A DNA stretch of 64,000 nt from Acanthosepion pharaonis (taxonomy: Eukaryota > Mollusca > Cephalopoda > Sepiida > Sepiidae). A program made the position numbers and the translations under genes. Numbering within the stretch: the first letter of the stretch is position 1; the number at the start of each line of letters is the position of its first letter. Shown one piece after another: positions 40,680-52,260 of the stretch. A model generated the notes under the pieces. The model searched no databases. It was not told the DNA's origin and worked only from the letters and a program-made list of their open reading frames with translations. The stretch is from the NCBI GenBank assembly GCA_903632075.3, contig CAHIKZ030002042.1, forward strand, positions 221,001-285,000, written 5' to 3'.

Positions 40680-41360
40680 TTTATGCGTGAGGAGTATTTA
40701 GAGGTGAGAATTGTATTTTCTTAAAGGACTATTTAGAAAAAAGGAGTATTTAGGAATGAGGAGAATTTAGAATAAGAATATTTAAGGGTGAGAAGTTATT
40801 TAAGAAGGAAGACTATTTTATTGGAGGAGTATTTAGGGGTGAGGAGTATTTAGAGGTGAGAAGTATTTAAGGGTGAGGAGTATTTAGAGGTGAGAATATT
40901 TAAATTGAGGAGTATTTAAAGGAATTTTTATTTAGAGGTCCAAGTTTTTTAAGGGTGAAATTTTTTCTCAAGGAGTATTTAGGGTGACTTAGCATTTATA
41001 ATTATAAGAAAATTTGTTTCCATGAGGGTATTTACCAATCATTTGAAGGGAAAATTTGGGTGAGGAGTATTTAGAATTAGAAAAAGGTTTAGGGGTTTCA
41101 TTTCCTAGGTGAGGAGAAATTTATAGGTGAAATGTTTAGAACTAATTTGAAAACGAAGACCATTTAATGAGGAGTATTAGGGCAAGGGGACTATTATAAA
41201 TTGAATGTATTTATTCAATATAAAACTATTTAGAGGTCAAAGGAGTATTCAGGGTCAAAAGGATGTATTTAGTGGTGAGGGTGTTGAGAATGAGGGTATT
41301 TAGTGGTGAAAGTATTTAGAAGGGTGAGGAATTTAGGGGTGAGGAAAATTTAGGCATCGG
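40680..41360 (+). repeat. Minisatellite, GAGGAGTATTTAGGGGT units
   Basis: About 35 diverged units of roughly 17 bp (GAGGAGTATTTAGAGGT, GAGAAGTATTTAAGGGT and so on). The first part is regular and the middle (40920-41220) is interrupted and eroded. Confidence 0.9.
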
Positions 41361-41536
41361 TTCTTCAAGAAAGGAACACAGAAGACATTAACGCTCTTGA
41401 CTTCTCTACTGCCGCAATCAAACTGCTGCTTTTCATTTGTTTTTCAGCTTTGTAACAAAACACCATTCCTAAGATGCAAAATCAACGATCAGGGTAAATG
41501 TTTGGATCTTCTACCAAGCACACTTCAGCAATAAAT

Positions 41537-41539
<3 letters not shown>

Positions 41540-41589
<50 letters not shown>
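41540..41589. repeat. (TA)n microsatellite
   Basis: About 25 units. Confidence 0.95.
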
Positions 41590-41593
<4 letters not shown>

Positions 41594-41742
41594 AAATATA
41601 CTTTTAAGGTGTGTGCTATATTATGGGATAAATTGCTCAAAATCAGAAATAGAGCGTATGTAAATGCTTTTTATTGAATATAATATTAAAGTCAACTTAA
41701 AAGGCGACAGGTTGTTTGACGCAATCGTCAGGCCTCTAGGTG
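41590..41742 (+). repeat. (TA)n-bounded repeat, copy 1 (GCGTATGTAAAT family)
   Basis: ATACTTTTAAGGTGTG, TATGGGATAAATTGCTCAAA, AGAGCGTATGTAAATGC, AAAGTCAACTTAAAAGGCGA and GACGCAATCGTCAGG match 60513-60650 in order. (TA)n lies at both ends. Read on minus, a CTGACGA (41727-41733) could pair into a stem I (AGAGGC with GCCTTT), but GAAA is not conserved. Confidence 0.7.

Positions 41743-41801
<59 letters not shown>
41743..41801. repeat. (TA)n-(TG)n compound microsatellite
   Basis: About 11 TA units then about 18 TG units. Confidence 0.95.
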
Positions 41802-41803
<2 letters not shown>

Positions 41804-41907
41804 AAAACTTCGACGTGGTGTAATATTTATCAAATCTGTCTTGATTGATCGATATTCACTGGGTACCCCCCACGTTATGGTTTTGCCGAATCTAAGCTAT
41901 CATTAGA

Positions 41908-41939
<32 letters not shown>

Positions 41940-42078
41940 GCAGAATCTATCTATCTATCTATCTCTCTCTTTCTCTATCTCTCTTTTTCACTATCTCTCT
42001 CATCTCTCCCCCTATCCCCTCTTTCCTCTCTTTCTCTTTCTCTCTCCCTCTCTCTCTCCCACTCTCTCTCTCTTTCTA
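41908..42078. repeat. (CT)n-rich simple sequence
   Basis: CT and CTAT units with interruptions. Confidence 0.95.
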
Positions 42079-42271
42079 AGGATGCATGCCTAACATTAAA
42101 AGAAGAAAATTTTAGATAAGATAAACTGGCCAAAGTGACGCTTCCTTTCAACAATTCCTGAAATTGCTGATGATATTGTCTACCTAGCTAGCGTACGTTC
42201 CACCGAAAATCCTTTGAAATTTCGTTCCTTCCATTAATCAATGACTTGAGACAATGTAAATATTTCGAGAA

Positions 42272-42840
42272 GTACCGTCCTGGGATTGACTATAAACTTC
42301 ATTCAACAGCAAAGGTTTTTGAAAGCAATCAAACCACCTCTTAATTTTGGTCCAAGATGACCGGGGTTGAAGCACCTGTTCTAGGCTTCCAGCTATGGAA
42401 TAAAATTTTAAAAAAAAACTGGAGTAAAAACTTTATGAAAGTGTAAAAAGGTGGAAAGAAATTTTTATAAAAAATTATTACCAGAAATGAATTTTTGAAG
42501 GAAAAAATTATTACCAGCAATACATTTAAAAAAAAATTACCAGCTATACATTTTTGAAAAGAAGAATATTACCAGCGATATATTTTTGAAGAAAACATAT
42601 TGCCAGAAATAGATTTTTGAATAAAAGATATTACCAGAAATAGATTTTTGAATAAAAGATATTACCAGAAATAGATTTTTGAATAAAAGATATTACCAGA
42701 AATAGATTTTTGAAGGAAAAAATATTACTAGCAATATATTTTTGAAAAAACAAATATTAACAGCTATAAAAAATGTCGGCATTAAATTACCCATTGAGGT
42801 GTTGGTATGCCGTAAAACAAAACAAATCAAACAAATTGGT
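42272..42840 (+). mobile_element. HAT retroposon, diverged copy
   Basis: Head: GTCCTGGGATTGACTATAAA, CAAACCACCTCTTAATTTTG, GAAGCACCTGTTCTAGG. TTTATGAAAGTGTAAAAAGG follows, then about 9 array units (TTACCAGAAATAGATTTTTG), three of them near-identical at 42607-42705. The tail is GTCGGCATTAAATTACCCAT, TGAGGTGTTGGTATGCCG and TAAAACAAAACAAATC. No clear target-site duplication. Confidence 0.75.
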
Positions 42841-42849
42841 AATATTTAT

Positions 42850-43845
42850 ATACACCTATATGCCAATCTCATATTTTTCAAAAATTCAATGGTTCGGAGA
42901 TTCAAGGATATATCTATCAATTATTTCCTGGTGTAAAACAAATTATTTGAATTTTAAGGATGCTTTCTGGTATTAGCCAGATAACAAGAAATTAATATGA
43001 ACACCAGTATTTCAAAGTACGCTTTCTGAAATTTTCAACTTCGTAAAATGTTTATACCCTAAAGTATTTCTAGGATCTTTCCCTTCAATTTAATCTAATT
43101 TATCCTACTTTCATATTTTAAAAAACGAATTGTGTAACAATATTTCATATGATTCAACACCTTATGAACTTACAAAATAAGAAGTTAAATTATAATTTAA
43201 AATCAATGTATCTAAGCCAGACCGGGAGGGGGGGGATGGAACGACGTTGTTTTCTGCGGGAGTTAATCCAATTCACTCAGTGTTTGCCAATTTTTTTTAA
43301 GACAATCTTTTATAACCAGAAAATGCAAATATCACGACACGCTTAGCAAATTTTTTAAAGAGTATGCATTTAAATATTATGAAATAAAACCATAAACTTA
43401 TTTTTATTTTAAAAATGAACAGTTTATTTCAATGTTCTATTTCATCTATTTAACAGCTTATTTATGGTGATGAAACGTTTTTTTTTTTTTTCATTCCATT
43501 TCTTCAGTGTTTGTTCGAATGTGCGATAAGCGAATTTTAAAGAGTTTTTCACTTGAGCGGAGTAAGAATTTCGCTTCTTATTTTTGATTATTATTTAAAA
43601 TGAGAAATAAATTTTTAAAAAGTAAAAGTAGAAAAATGCAATCAAATTGATAATGTATTTTTACTTCAAATAAGAAATATTCCTTTTGTATTGAAATGTA
43701 TCAAGAATAGTGAAAATAATTATTTGAAACTAAATTTTGATAGTGATTCATTTATTCAAATACTAACGCTGTAACATTCTTCCTGGTTTGATTACCACAA
43801 AACGATTCAGACAGATACCAAAATTCAAACAGCAAAATTGTCATT
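42850..43845. other. AT-rich, no recognised feature
   Basis: Nothing recognisable, apart from poly-T runs. Confidence 0.45.
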
Positions 43846-43849
43846 TATC

Positions 43850-44080
43850 TGTAACAACAAGATTGTCCAAGTCTTTCTTAATTTTTGAGATTTCCAAATC
43901 ATGTAACAGCAAGATTGTCCAAATTGTAAATTAAACTTTGAACATTTGTATATTAGAATTGATTAAAGAAATCTTACTGGAGTTCACTGAATTAAAAAAA
44001 AAAAAAACACTATTGAACTCTGCTTTAAAAAATGAGAATGTATTTAGCTCTAAGTGAAATGATTATCCCCCAAGATGTTG
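43850..44080. repeat. Dispersed repeat, copy 2 (partner at 15200-15440)
   Basis: AAGATTGTCCAAGTC and AAGATTGTCCAAATTG (internal duplication of the edge motif), then 'agaattgattaaagaaatcttactggagttc' and 'cactattgaactctgc', in the same order and orientation as copy 1. Confidence 0.45.
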
Positions 44081-44814
44081 TGGTCTCCTGATCCAATTTT
44101 CCTCTCTGTTGACCTCTATTTTTTTAAATTATTCACCGTTTTCTTGATGGTTCTTGAATCAACTTTGATGAATGTGAAAGTCGGTACTATTACTGAAGGT
44201 TTGAATGATCCTTTTCCTCTCACCATTCCTACAAAAGTTTGAAAGACATTTGTGTATTTGACACAAAAATTTTAAGATTTTTCTTTCTAACTGAATAACT
44301 CAAAGGGTGTCAGTATGGCTAAACGTTTTATCTGAAAACCTTGACAAAATAAACTCAATTAGTTTAGTGTTGTTTTTTTTTTGTTTTTTGTTTTTTTAGA
44401 TATTAAATATTTCGTGGGATCAACAGACTTATCGCAGGAAAAGCTTTTGGATAATTTTCTGTTTGTTTATATATATGTATGTTGTCATGAACTTCAGAGG
44501 ATCTAGGTTGAGAATCTTACTGTAGATAAGAATCAATGAACAAGTTCCACAGAGCGTTTTGAAAATCAGCCATCCTTTATCGCAGCTCAAGTGCCGGTGA
44601 AATAGAAGTAAATATCTAAGTAGATTTAAGGAACGGAACAATGAATAATTAAAATTTTATTTCATTATTATAATCCCTGCTTAAAGGAAAAAAGATTTAA
44701 GATTTGTAGAAGTAATGATAAAGTTGAAAAACAATGCTGTGTTGAATGTTTTAATGTCATTATGAGCAAGAAAAGATATCGCTAATTTTGGGCATTTATA
44801 GGCAGAATATTCAA

Positions 44815-45155
44815 GAAAAAAGTATTGAACTATTACGTGATATCTGTCCTACTGTATGGTAAATAATGCCGGACAATCTCCTTAAAAATTGAAGAGCCTC
44901 GAAGCAACAGAAATGTGATTCTACAGAAAGATGCTGAGGATAACTTGAACTGAACATGTGAGCAACGACGAATTTTTATAGAAAATGGAAAAAAAAGGAA
45001 AGTTGAAATTTCTGGAGCACATAATGAGGAAGGGGGCTTGGAAAATCTGATACTCACAAGACAGATTGAGGGTTTGAAGGGTAAAGAAAGCACCTTTTTA
45101 AACAAAGGATAGGAAGATGGAAGGCTTGATATTTACATACTGATGTGAAACGGAA
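44815..45155 (+). pseudogene. RTE-like LINE, post-RT and C-terminal fragment
   Basis: In shifting frames: LNYYVISVLLYG, RMLRIT, then KLKFLEHIMRKGAWKI-type sequence near 45000-45040 and LILTRQIEG near 45048-45075. It ends with GTGAAACGGAACATAAAAG, the family 3' terminus. Strongly decayed. Confidence 0.7.
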
Positions 45156-45321
45156 CATAAAAGAAGAATATAATCTGACAGAAGCGCACAAACAAAACAG
45201 TATCCATAATCTGCGAGTTCCTTTTCCTTCACGTTGCACTATATTTTCTGGCAGAATTTTGTTTGTCGTATTAAATGGACCGTCCAACCTGCTTAGTTTG
45301 TTTCTCACTTTATTTACTCTA

Positions 45322-45329
45322 CAGATATC

Positions 45330-45381
<52 letters not shown>

Positions 45382-45503
45382 ATCAGTCTGTTAATATTAT
45401 CTATCTATCTATATCTATCTCTCTATCTATCTATTTCAGTCTGTTCATATCTATTTAGTCTGTTCATATCTATCTATATATCTATCTATCTAAATCAGTC
45501 TGT

Positions 45504-45543
<40 letters not shown>

Positions 45544-45704
45544 TTCTATATCATATTTAAATATCTATATCAGTATTTTCGATTGTCTATCTCTCTATCT
45601 ATCAGTCTATCTATCTCTTTCTATCTATCTATCTATCTCATTCATGTTCATATATATCTATTTCAGTCTGTTCATATATTATCTATTTCTATCAGTTCAT
45701 AGGG

Positions 45705-45751
<47 letters not shown>

Positions 45752-45849
45752 TCATCTATCTGTTTCAGTCTGTTCATATCCATCCATCTATAAATCTCAC
45801 GCACACACACTCTTTGTTCTTATCTCTATCTCTCTCTCTCTCAATCTGC

Positions 45850-45899
<50 letters not shown>

Positions 45900-46060
45900 G
45901 TATGTATGTATGTATTTCAGTCTGTTCATATCTATTTATATCAGTCTTTTTCATATCTATCTCAGTATTCTAATGTCTCTTTCTCGCTCTCAGCTCTCTT
46001 TCTCTTTCTATTTATATATCTATCTATCTATCTATCTATCTATCTCTCTATCTAATCGCT
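45322..46060. repeat. (TATC)n simple sequence with interspersed CAGTCTGTTCATA motif
   Basis: Long interrupted (TATC)n, with TCAGTCTGTTCATATC recurring between blocks at least eight times (for example 45439, 45667, 45767, 45918), and a (TA)n block at 45852-45894. The recurring motif suggests a higher-order repeat of (TATC)n plus spacer. Confidence 0.9.
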
Positions 46061-46069
46061 TTCAAAATC

Positions 46070-46680
46070 ACTTATGACTATCTATTTCCAACTATATCTC
46101 TCTTTAGTACATCTACCCAGATTTTCTTTTCTGAATGATTCTGAAATCGTCTCTGAGCTGACCGATGAAAGTTCTTGTTGGTCTACCTCGTTATCTTTTC
46201 CTATATTATGGATTCCATCTTCTAATCTGAAGTACAGTTTCTTATTGTGTCTATACTCATTGCTGCAATCCTGTATATTTCTTCATTGCTTATATGTTAT
46301 TTTCCCTCGACTTTTTGCAAGTATCATATAGTTTTTGCCATAGTCGTTTGACCCGTTTAAGAGGACTGTTTCTACTGTTGAGCTAAAAAGTCCAGATTGT
46401 AATTATTTTTTCTAGCTGTTCTTTTTCATCAACAATGAAATCAAAAAATCATCCACTGATTTGGATTCTAACATTTGAATATTATAAGATCTCCTGCTTC
46501 ATTATTCCATATTTTGGGGCGCCTAATTAAACTGGCGATTTTTTTTTTTTTTACTTGGACGATTTCATATGGAAAATCGATTGATTTTCATGAAAAGTTG
46601 ATTGATTGATTTCATATGAAAAATTGGAAATTTTCCAAGACATGAAAGTGAAAATATCACTTTCCAAAATCAAATTTGAT
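46070..46680. other. No recognised gene; local palindromes near 46559-46626
   Basis: GATTTCATATG-GAAAAT occurs in direct and inverted form around 46559-46626. Otherwise unassigned. Confidence 0.4.
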
Positions 46681-46687
46681 AATTATA

Positions 46688-46785
46688 CCGGGTAGTCCGA
46701 AAGTCTTTTCACCCTAACCTCTTCTTCAACACTGAGATAGAAAATTATTTTGTCGAGGTAGGGACAAGACTTTCGGATCACCATG
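46688..46785. mobile_element. 98-bp palindromic mariner-type MITE
   Basis: CCGGGTAGTCCGAAAGTCTT (left end) and the reverse complement of the right end, CATGGTGATCCGAAAGTCTT, are 20-bp inverted repeats with 4 mismatches. TA flanks both ends (46686-46687 and 46786-46787). Consistent with a non-autonomous IS630/Tc1/mariner element. Confidence 0.75.
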
Positions 46786-46904
46786 TAGTTTTGATGTAAG
46801 AATGCAAGCTTTTAGTTTCATGATGCCAGGACAGTATTGCGTGAAGTTTTATTTAATTCCATTTAGCGTATATACTCGTGTGAATATGCAATGAAGATGA
46901 TGAT

Positions 46905-46975
46905 AACAGTCCGAATAATGTAAATAATGTAGATAATCATATCTCGGAGTTATAGACAAATCTCTATTTTGTGAA
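46905..46975 (+). repeat. CGAAACGTTG hairpin repeat, distal fragment
   Basis: ACAGTCCGAATAATGTAAAT, AATGTAGATAATCATATCTC and GGAGTTATAGACA match the distal part at 61080-61136; the hairpin itself is missing. Confidence 0.6.
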
Positions 46976-47715
46976 ACAGTCTCCCGAGAGGATGCTTACG
47001 CGACCCCTACATTTTTAACTTTACGTTCTAGAGACAACCGCTATCTATTCTGCGCATGCTCGTAATCTGCTCTTGCTGCATTCCTTCATGGCCACGCAAC
47101 AATCACATTCGGTAAATTTCTGCCTTCATTATCACAAGAGCCTTATATTCATATATACTTACCGTATTTGGTGGCATACAAGACGTACAGGTGTATAAGA
47201 CGAACCCCAATTTCAGCAGGGCCAATCAAAAGAAAAAAAATTAGTAAAATTATTAGTAAATGGTACAGCCTAGGCTATATTTATGCGGTAATATTTTGGT
47301 TAAATAATGAATTAAATTAAACGAAAATTAAAAGGAAAAAAAAAATAACACGGAAAAAACACTTTATTATATCCTATAGGATCTGTAAAACCTGCGTGTT
47401 TATTATATCAAAGAAATAGTGTTTTCAAAAATTATTATTAGATGTACAAGGCCGAAAGTATAGGGAATTCAGTGAACTTCGAAATCACTTTTCAGTTCAT
47501 GAATTTTCCTATATATAACCATTACAACCTGCGTTTTGTAAACATCTTAGTGAAATAATTAAGATATAAAAATTCTGATTGTATTCATACAAGTGCAACC
47601 GGAAGTTATCGAAAGAAAAATATTAATGAAACAAATATATTTTACAAATATATAATTTGAATTTATTGCATATAATTTTAGGGAAACAAAGTACTAATAA
47701 TAAACGTGATGAAAT
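46976..47715. other. No recognised feature
   Basis: AT-rich; nothing recognisable. Confidence 0.4.
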
Positions 47716-47719
47716 TAAT

Positions 47720-48660
47720 ATAATGAATATTATCAATGATAATACTTTTTTACTTTTTGATATCTATTTAAATAATGCAACCATATTCTCCTGTCTTGGT
47801 AGTAAGTCTGATCTATTCGATAAGGTAGAAATTTGCAGCTGATCTAAAACATGGCCTACAGTCTGTTTTAACTGGGACAAGAATTGGCTTTTTAATTTTA
47901 ACGTCTCCGAAACAAAACTTTTCTCAATCACCTGATCGATTCCATCCATGGCTGATACTAACTTCCATCATAGTGACTCGTTGCATCTTCTCAGGCTTAC
48001 ATTCTCGGCTGACATGGAGTTGAAAGATTATATTGAATCATTTGTTTGTTCTACTGCTAAGAAATTTGATTCACAGTCTTCAATTAGACAATTTTCTCTC
48101 TAAATTTATCTTAAATATTTATTCGTCCACGCCTTGAATATTGTCAATTACATATGGCCGGTGCTCTTGTTGTATATCTCAAGATTCTTGATAAGTATCA
48201 AAAAGAAAAAGTAATATTATTGATCCTGACCTGGTGTCTCTAACTTCAGACGCTTTTTTTCCGTAATGTAGCTTTCCTTACGTTCTCTATAAATACTTTC
48301 ATGGTAATAATTTGATGAATTCTTTGCTTCCTACGTAGATTTTATGCATTTAAAATTAGTACTAGATTGGTGATAAGGTCTCATTAATTCAAGATGTCTT
48401 GGTTAGATTTAACCGTTAAGTCTATGATAACCGTTTTTTTTTCTCTTGTGGAACTATCTTCCGGTTCCATGCTTTTCGACCAACTATGATCTTCAAAGAT
48501 TCAAATGCAATATCAATCGTTATCTCCTGTCCTCTTGATTACTTTTCTATTGTTCTCACCTTAATAATGGATATCTTTTTCCTTATTTTTCAAACTCAAG
48601 TACAATGTGTTAGTGGCTTTACTGCCTTTGTATGGGTGTGATATGATTAAAAAAAAAAAA
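47720..48660 (+). pseudogene. CR1/Jockey-group LINE, RT palm to 3' end
   Basis: Starts near the RT active site: YLNNATIFSCLGSKSDLFDK, where the family has a YADD-type box, so both catalytic aspartates read Asn. Next come NWLFNFNVSETKLFSIT, LLRLTFSADMELKDYIESF, a broken RQF-LSPE..LYLYK region, PDLVSL and RRNVA-type blocks near 48220-48260, then LQRFKCN-like sequence near 48495-48520 and a 3' region GTGGCTTTACTGCC with TGATATGATTAAAAAAA. Many stops and shifts. The block order matches the C-terminus of Jockey/CR1-type elements. Confidence 0.75.
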
Positions 48661-49180
48661 GGATTGTCTATGTAACATTTAAAGGAATTCGTTTTAAGTT
48701 GTTGTTTATCATAGTTCTGAGAAAACCTCGTCATATAAAAGTAAAAAATCTCCAGTCGGTTTACATGAGTAAGTGTAAATATTTTTGAACATGTCCAAAA
48801 AATATTAGGGATACATTAACAATTTTTTATGCATTCAGCATGTTATAAAATGATTAATGTTTAATCCTGCAAAAATATTTTATTTGAAGATAGTTTGAAG
48901 GAGACACTTAACAGATAAAATGATTTTTGATAATTACATTGATAAAAAAAATATAACATGTTTTGTAATTTTTCTATCTTTGTCGAAAATAGTTCTACAA
49001 GTCTTCTTGAAAGATTCTTGGCCCAAGCAAGAAAGTATTTAAAAAATTCCAATGTTTAGTCACTGGGGCGGAATTTTAGAAGTCAATTGGGACGCAATCT
49101 CTTCAGCACTTCTCGTGTGTTAGGGAAAATTTTGTTTAGTTTAAAATATATAAATCTCCTTAAACACACTAATCCTGTCT
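48661..49180. other. No recognised feature
   Basis: Nothing recognisable. Confidence 0.4.
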
Positions 49181-49182
49181 AC

Positions 49183-49217
<35 letters not shown>

Positions 49218-49233
49218 CATCTATCTATCTATT
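49183..49233. repeat. (TATC)n microsatellite
   Basis: About 12 units. Confidence 0.95.
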
Positions 49234-49741
49234 GATAGAATAAGAAATAAATAAGAAACATTTATAAATGTAACATTTTCAATTTTATTTAAGCTTCAAC
49301 AGAATTTTTTAATTGAATTATAGAAAGAGAAAGTTTTTGTACAATTAGTTCTGTATTTGTTTTCATTGGTCACGTAAACCTCTCGCGTTTTGTCTTGTGG
49401 TGTTAATGCATGTCTGTGTGTGCGTATGTGTGTACGTGGGTGTCTCTGGATTCTACCCCACCTCTCTATATATATATATAATTGTGCATTTGGGCAGCAA
49501 TCCCTGTTTTATAAGTGTTTCCTTAAACAAGTCTTATAAGGTACTGCAGTTAAGTTTTTAATTTACTTTTTCATATTTTCTTATAATTTTTTTCTTTTCA
49601 CGACATAAATTATGTAGAAATTGCCCAAATGTTTTGTATCTCTGAGCGCTGACCGTGTTTGGAAAGTAAAACATTCCTAAAACTCTAAAAACATACATAT
49701 CAGATCCATACATTCAGTTAAAAAGTAAAAATGGAATCGTC

Positions 49742-49773
49742 CTTGATAATGGCTAAAAGAATAGCCGAAAGTG
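49742..49773 (+). ncRNA. TTGATAATG...GCCGAAAG hairpin, copy 3 (hammerhead-like)
   Basis: CTTGATAATG, GGCTA-AAAGAA-TAGCC, GAAAGTG. A perfect 5-bp stem followed by GAAAG. Same pattern as at 3206 and 12207; (TA)n starts about 145 bases downstream. Confidence 0.4.
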
Positions 49774-49916
49774 TTCGGGCATACAGAACATTTGGGACAA
49801 TTTCTACAGAATTTATGTCCAGTATAGTAAAAAAAACGATAAGCAACACGACAGAAATTAAATACAAATCTTAACCGCAGTACATTGTCAGGTCAGTCGT
49901 TTTTAACGAAACAATT

Positions 49917-49960
<44 letters not shown>

Positions 49961-49971
49961 CACGTTTCATT

Positions 49972-50008
<37 letters not shown>
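49917..50008. repeat. Paired (TA)n arrays around GTTTCATTAAA
   Basis: Two (TA)n blocks (49917-49955 and 49975-50008) separated by ACACGTTTCATTAAA, the recurrent edge motif. Confidence 0.95.
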
Positions 50009-50011
<3 letters not shown>

Positions 50012-50212
50012 TTCACAGACACACTGTTTTGCTGTATCACAGCTCTTCAGTGTAGTAAGCAGACTCAAAGCCAGGATCGAATTTGGCATCAGTCGATTTT
50101 TTTTCCTAAGCTATCGGCTCTCAGCAGAGAGGAAAGTGATTTTTACGTATTTATTTTGAATAAACAACACACCAGTGACTCAGAGTGCTCGATTCATAGA
50201 AGAGCTTTTTGC

Positions 50213-50214
<2 letters not shown>

Positions 50215-50274
<60 letters not shown>
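50215..50274. repeat. (TA)n microsatellite
   Basis: About 30 units. Confidence 0.95.
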
Positions 50275-50280
<6 letters not shown>

Positions 50281-50499
50281 TTTTTCAAATGTGTGTATCT
50301 GTGAAGAAACAAAATAAATAAAAAGACAAGATGAAAAGCTATTCTCAGCCAACGCATTTTGTCATCTGAAGGGCCTCTTATCAAGGAAAATGCAAATATT
50401 TATTTTGTTGCGCGTGTTTATATACAAGAGCAAGGATGTCATTGGTTTATCAAGCGTTCATGAATATTCATTAAGTTGAAAGGTCAGTTAAAACATGTG

Positions 50500-52240
50500 G
50501 ATGACAAAAAGCCTATAATGGCTGAGACTAATGGCAAGAAAAAAATATATTTTAATAATTAATATATATTCGTATGTATGTATACATATTGAAACATAGC
50601 ATATAATCTTCCCATTGTTTATGTATATTATAGTGAACAGGATAGATAAGCAATATCTGTGAAACCTTTTGGTGAGTTTCTCCTGGTGTTGAATCAATTC
50701 GTTGATGTCAGAAAGGGAAACTTGAAAAGGAAATTGTGGAAATTATGTGTTGTTATGAATGATTTTTTTCTTTGATTTTCGACCAACTTTGGCCAGTTTT
50801 CAAGGAAAGAACATCGAAGTCTGGAGACCAACGTTTATTTTGTTAAAGATCTTTTTTTTGAAACGAATGTTAGTTGACCGTGGATGAATTCGTCATGATG
50901 TTAAAAAGTACTTTCCACGTTTTTCGAAGTGGTAAACGCTACATACCCCAAAACGCACGTAGTAAAATAAGCAAAACGTTTAACAGTTTTTACTCTTATG
51001 GAAAACGACTAGTAAAGGATACGACAGTATATATTGGCCTCGTCATATCATGGCTTACAATACAAATAGTAACAGTTTATTATGGTCATTACAGAGCGTA
51101 ACTTGAGAGAGAGAGAGTGGGGAGGAAGTAAGTTAAAGAGACAAGTGCAACAGTATAAACTCTATTACAAAATCATATAGAAGCAATATAATGGCCAACA
51201 TCAATATATATATTAGGTTTTTGGCTGCGAGAAGAAACGTGAAAAGTTTGACAGCTAGAGCCAACATGATTTGAGAGAAAATCAGAATTTTGAGGTGTGC
51301 TCACCAGCGCCTGTAAGCTGTCGATTGTCATGATCTCACACAGAAAAGAATAATATACAATTTCACCTGAATCGAACAGCTCAAATGCGAATAGTCAACA
51401 ATTAAAAAGAACACCAAAATAGAAATGTTACTGAATGCGAAGGTCGGCCCAGGATAGCAAACTACTAGTCATTAATGGATTGCCTTTGTCTAAGTTTTGG
51501 ACATGAGATAAAAACGGCGCAAGAATATTGAAGAGCCAACACCTCTTCTGGAGTCAGAAATTTTATGATTATATATTTGTTATGGAATAATAAATTAACG
51601 GACTTTTTTGATGAGAAATGAATAATGCCGTTTTCCCTTTTAATTTGTACCAACGGAATTTATTTTCTGTGGTATTAATTATTTTTTTGCTTAACCTAAT
51701 TTAATTTTATCATAATTAATGAACTGGTTTTTTACCCGTGGAGGAATAGACTGATGTTGATAAATGATAGAATTTTTTCTTTTTTGAATAAACTGATATC
51801 GACAGATTGAAATAAATGACGTAAGGAGCCAAGATATTAATTTGGGGTTAATAGGCGAAAAGGTATCAAATATTTGATAACAATAAATATACGCTTGTAT
51901 GAGTTTTTAGAATGTACAGTTTTCGCCTGACTGTCAGTTAACTCCTCACTCAGAATTCTTCGGACCTTTTGGCTTCAGTTAACGTCCTTGTTTAGACGAG
52001 TTTATCTTCAAGGCAGTTTTGTAGGTTAACCATACCAGATAAGTTTTGAATTTGAGGAGATGCCACAACCTGTCAATGTTTTATTCTGTAATTTCCATGG
52101 ACAGTTCATGCAATTTTCTTTTTCTTTTTTTTTTTTTTGCTAGAAAAATGAATGCAGGGCTGCCAAATTTTATCCTTTATGTGTTTGATAGAAGATGAAT
52201 ATTCTTGAATAAGGGTTTTAATCTATTATCCAATATATTC
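50500..52240. other. No recognised gene
   Basis: The plus frame 50874-51101 follows an AG preceded by a T-rich tract and ends in a hydrophobic stretch (YIGLVISWLTIQIVTVYYG), so a small terminal exon is conceivable, but chance is as likely in sequence of this size. Otherwise AT-rich and unassigned. Confidence 0.3.
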
Positions 52241-52243
52241 GTC

Positions 52244-52260
52244 ATATATATATATATATA
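52244..52260. repeat. Short (TA)n
   Basis: About 8 units. Confidence 0.9.

Noticed and set aside
41700..41735. Hammerhead in the GCGTATGTAAAT family (minus strand CTGACGA)
   Set aside because: Stem I can pair, but the GAAA box is not conserved in either copy, so the evidence falls short.
42607..42705. CRISPR-like regular repeats in the 33-bp array
   Set aside because: No unique spacers; adjoining units are plain tandem repeats within a retroposon of a eukaryotic genome.
45145..45702. 185-codon frame, the longest in the window
   Set aside because: Translation of (TATC)n (Leu-Ser-Ile-Tyr periodic), with no protein features.
50345..50400. Hammerhead-like core on minus (TTGATAAGAGGCCC...CAAAATGCG)
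   Set aside because: Both core boxes are altered and stem II does not form cleanly.
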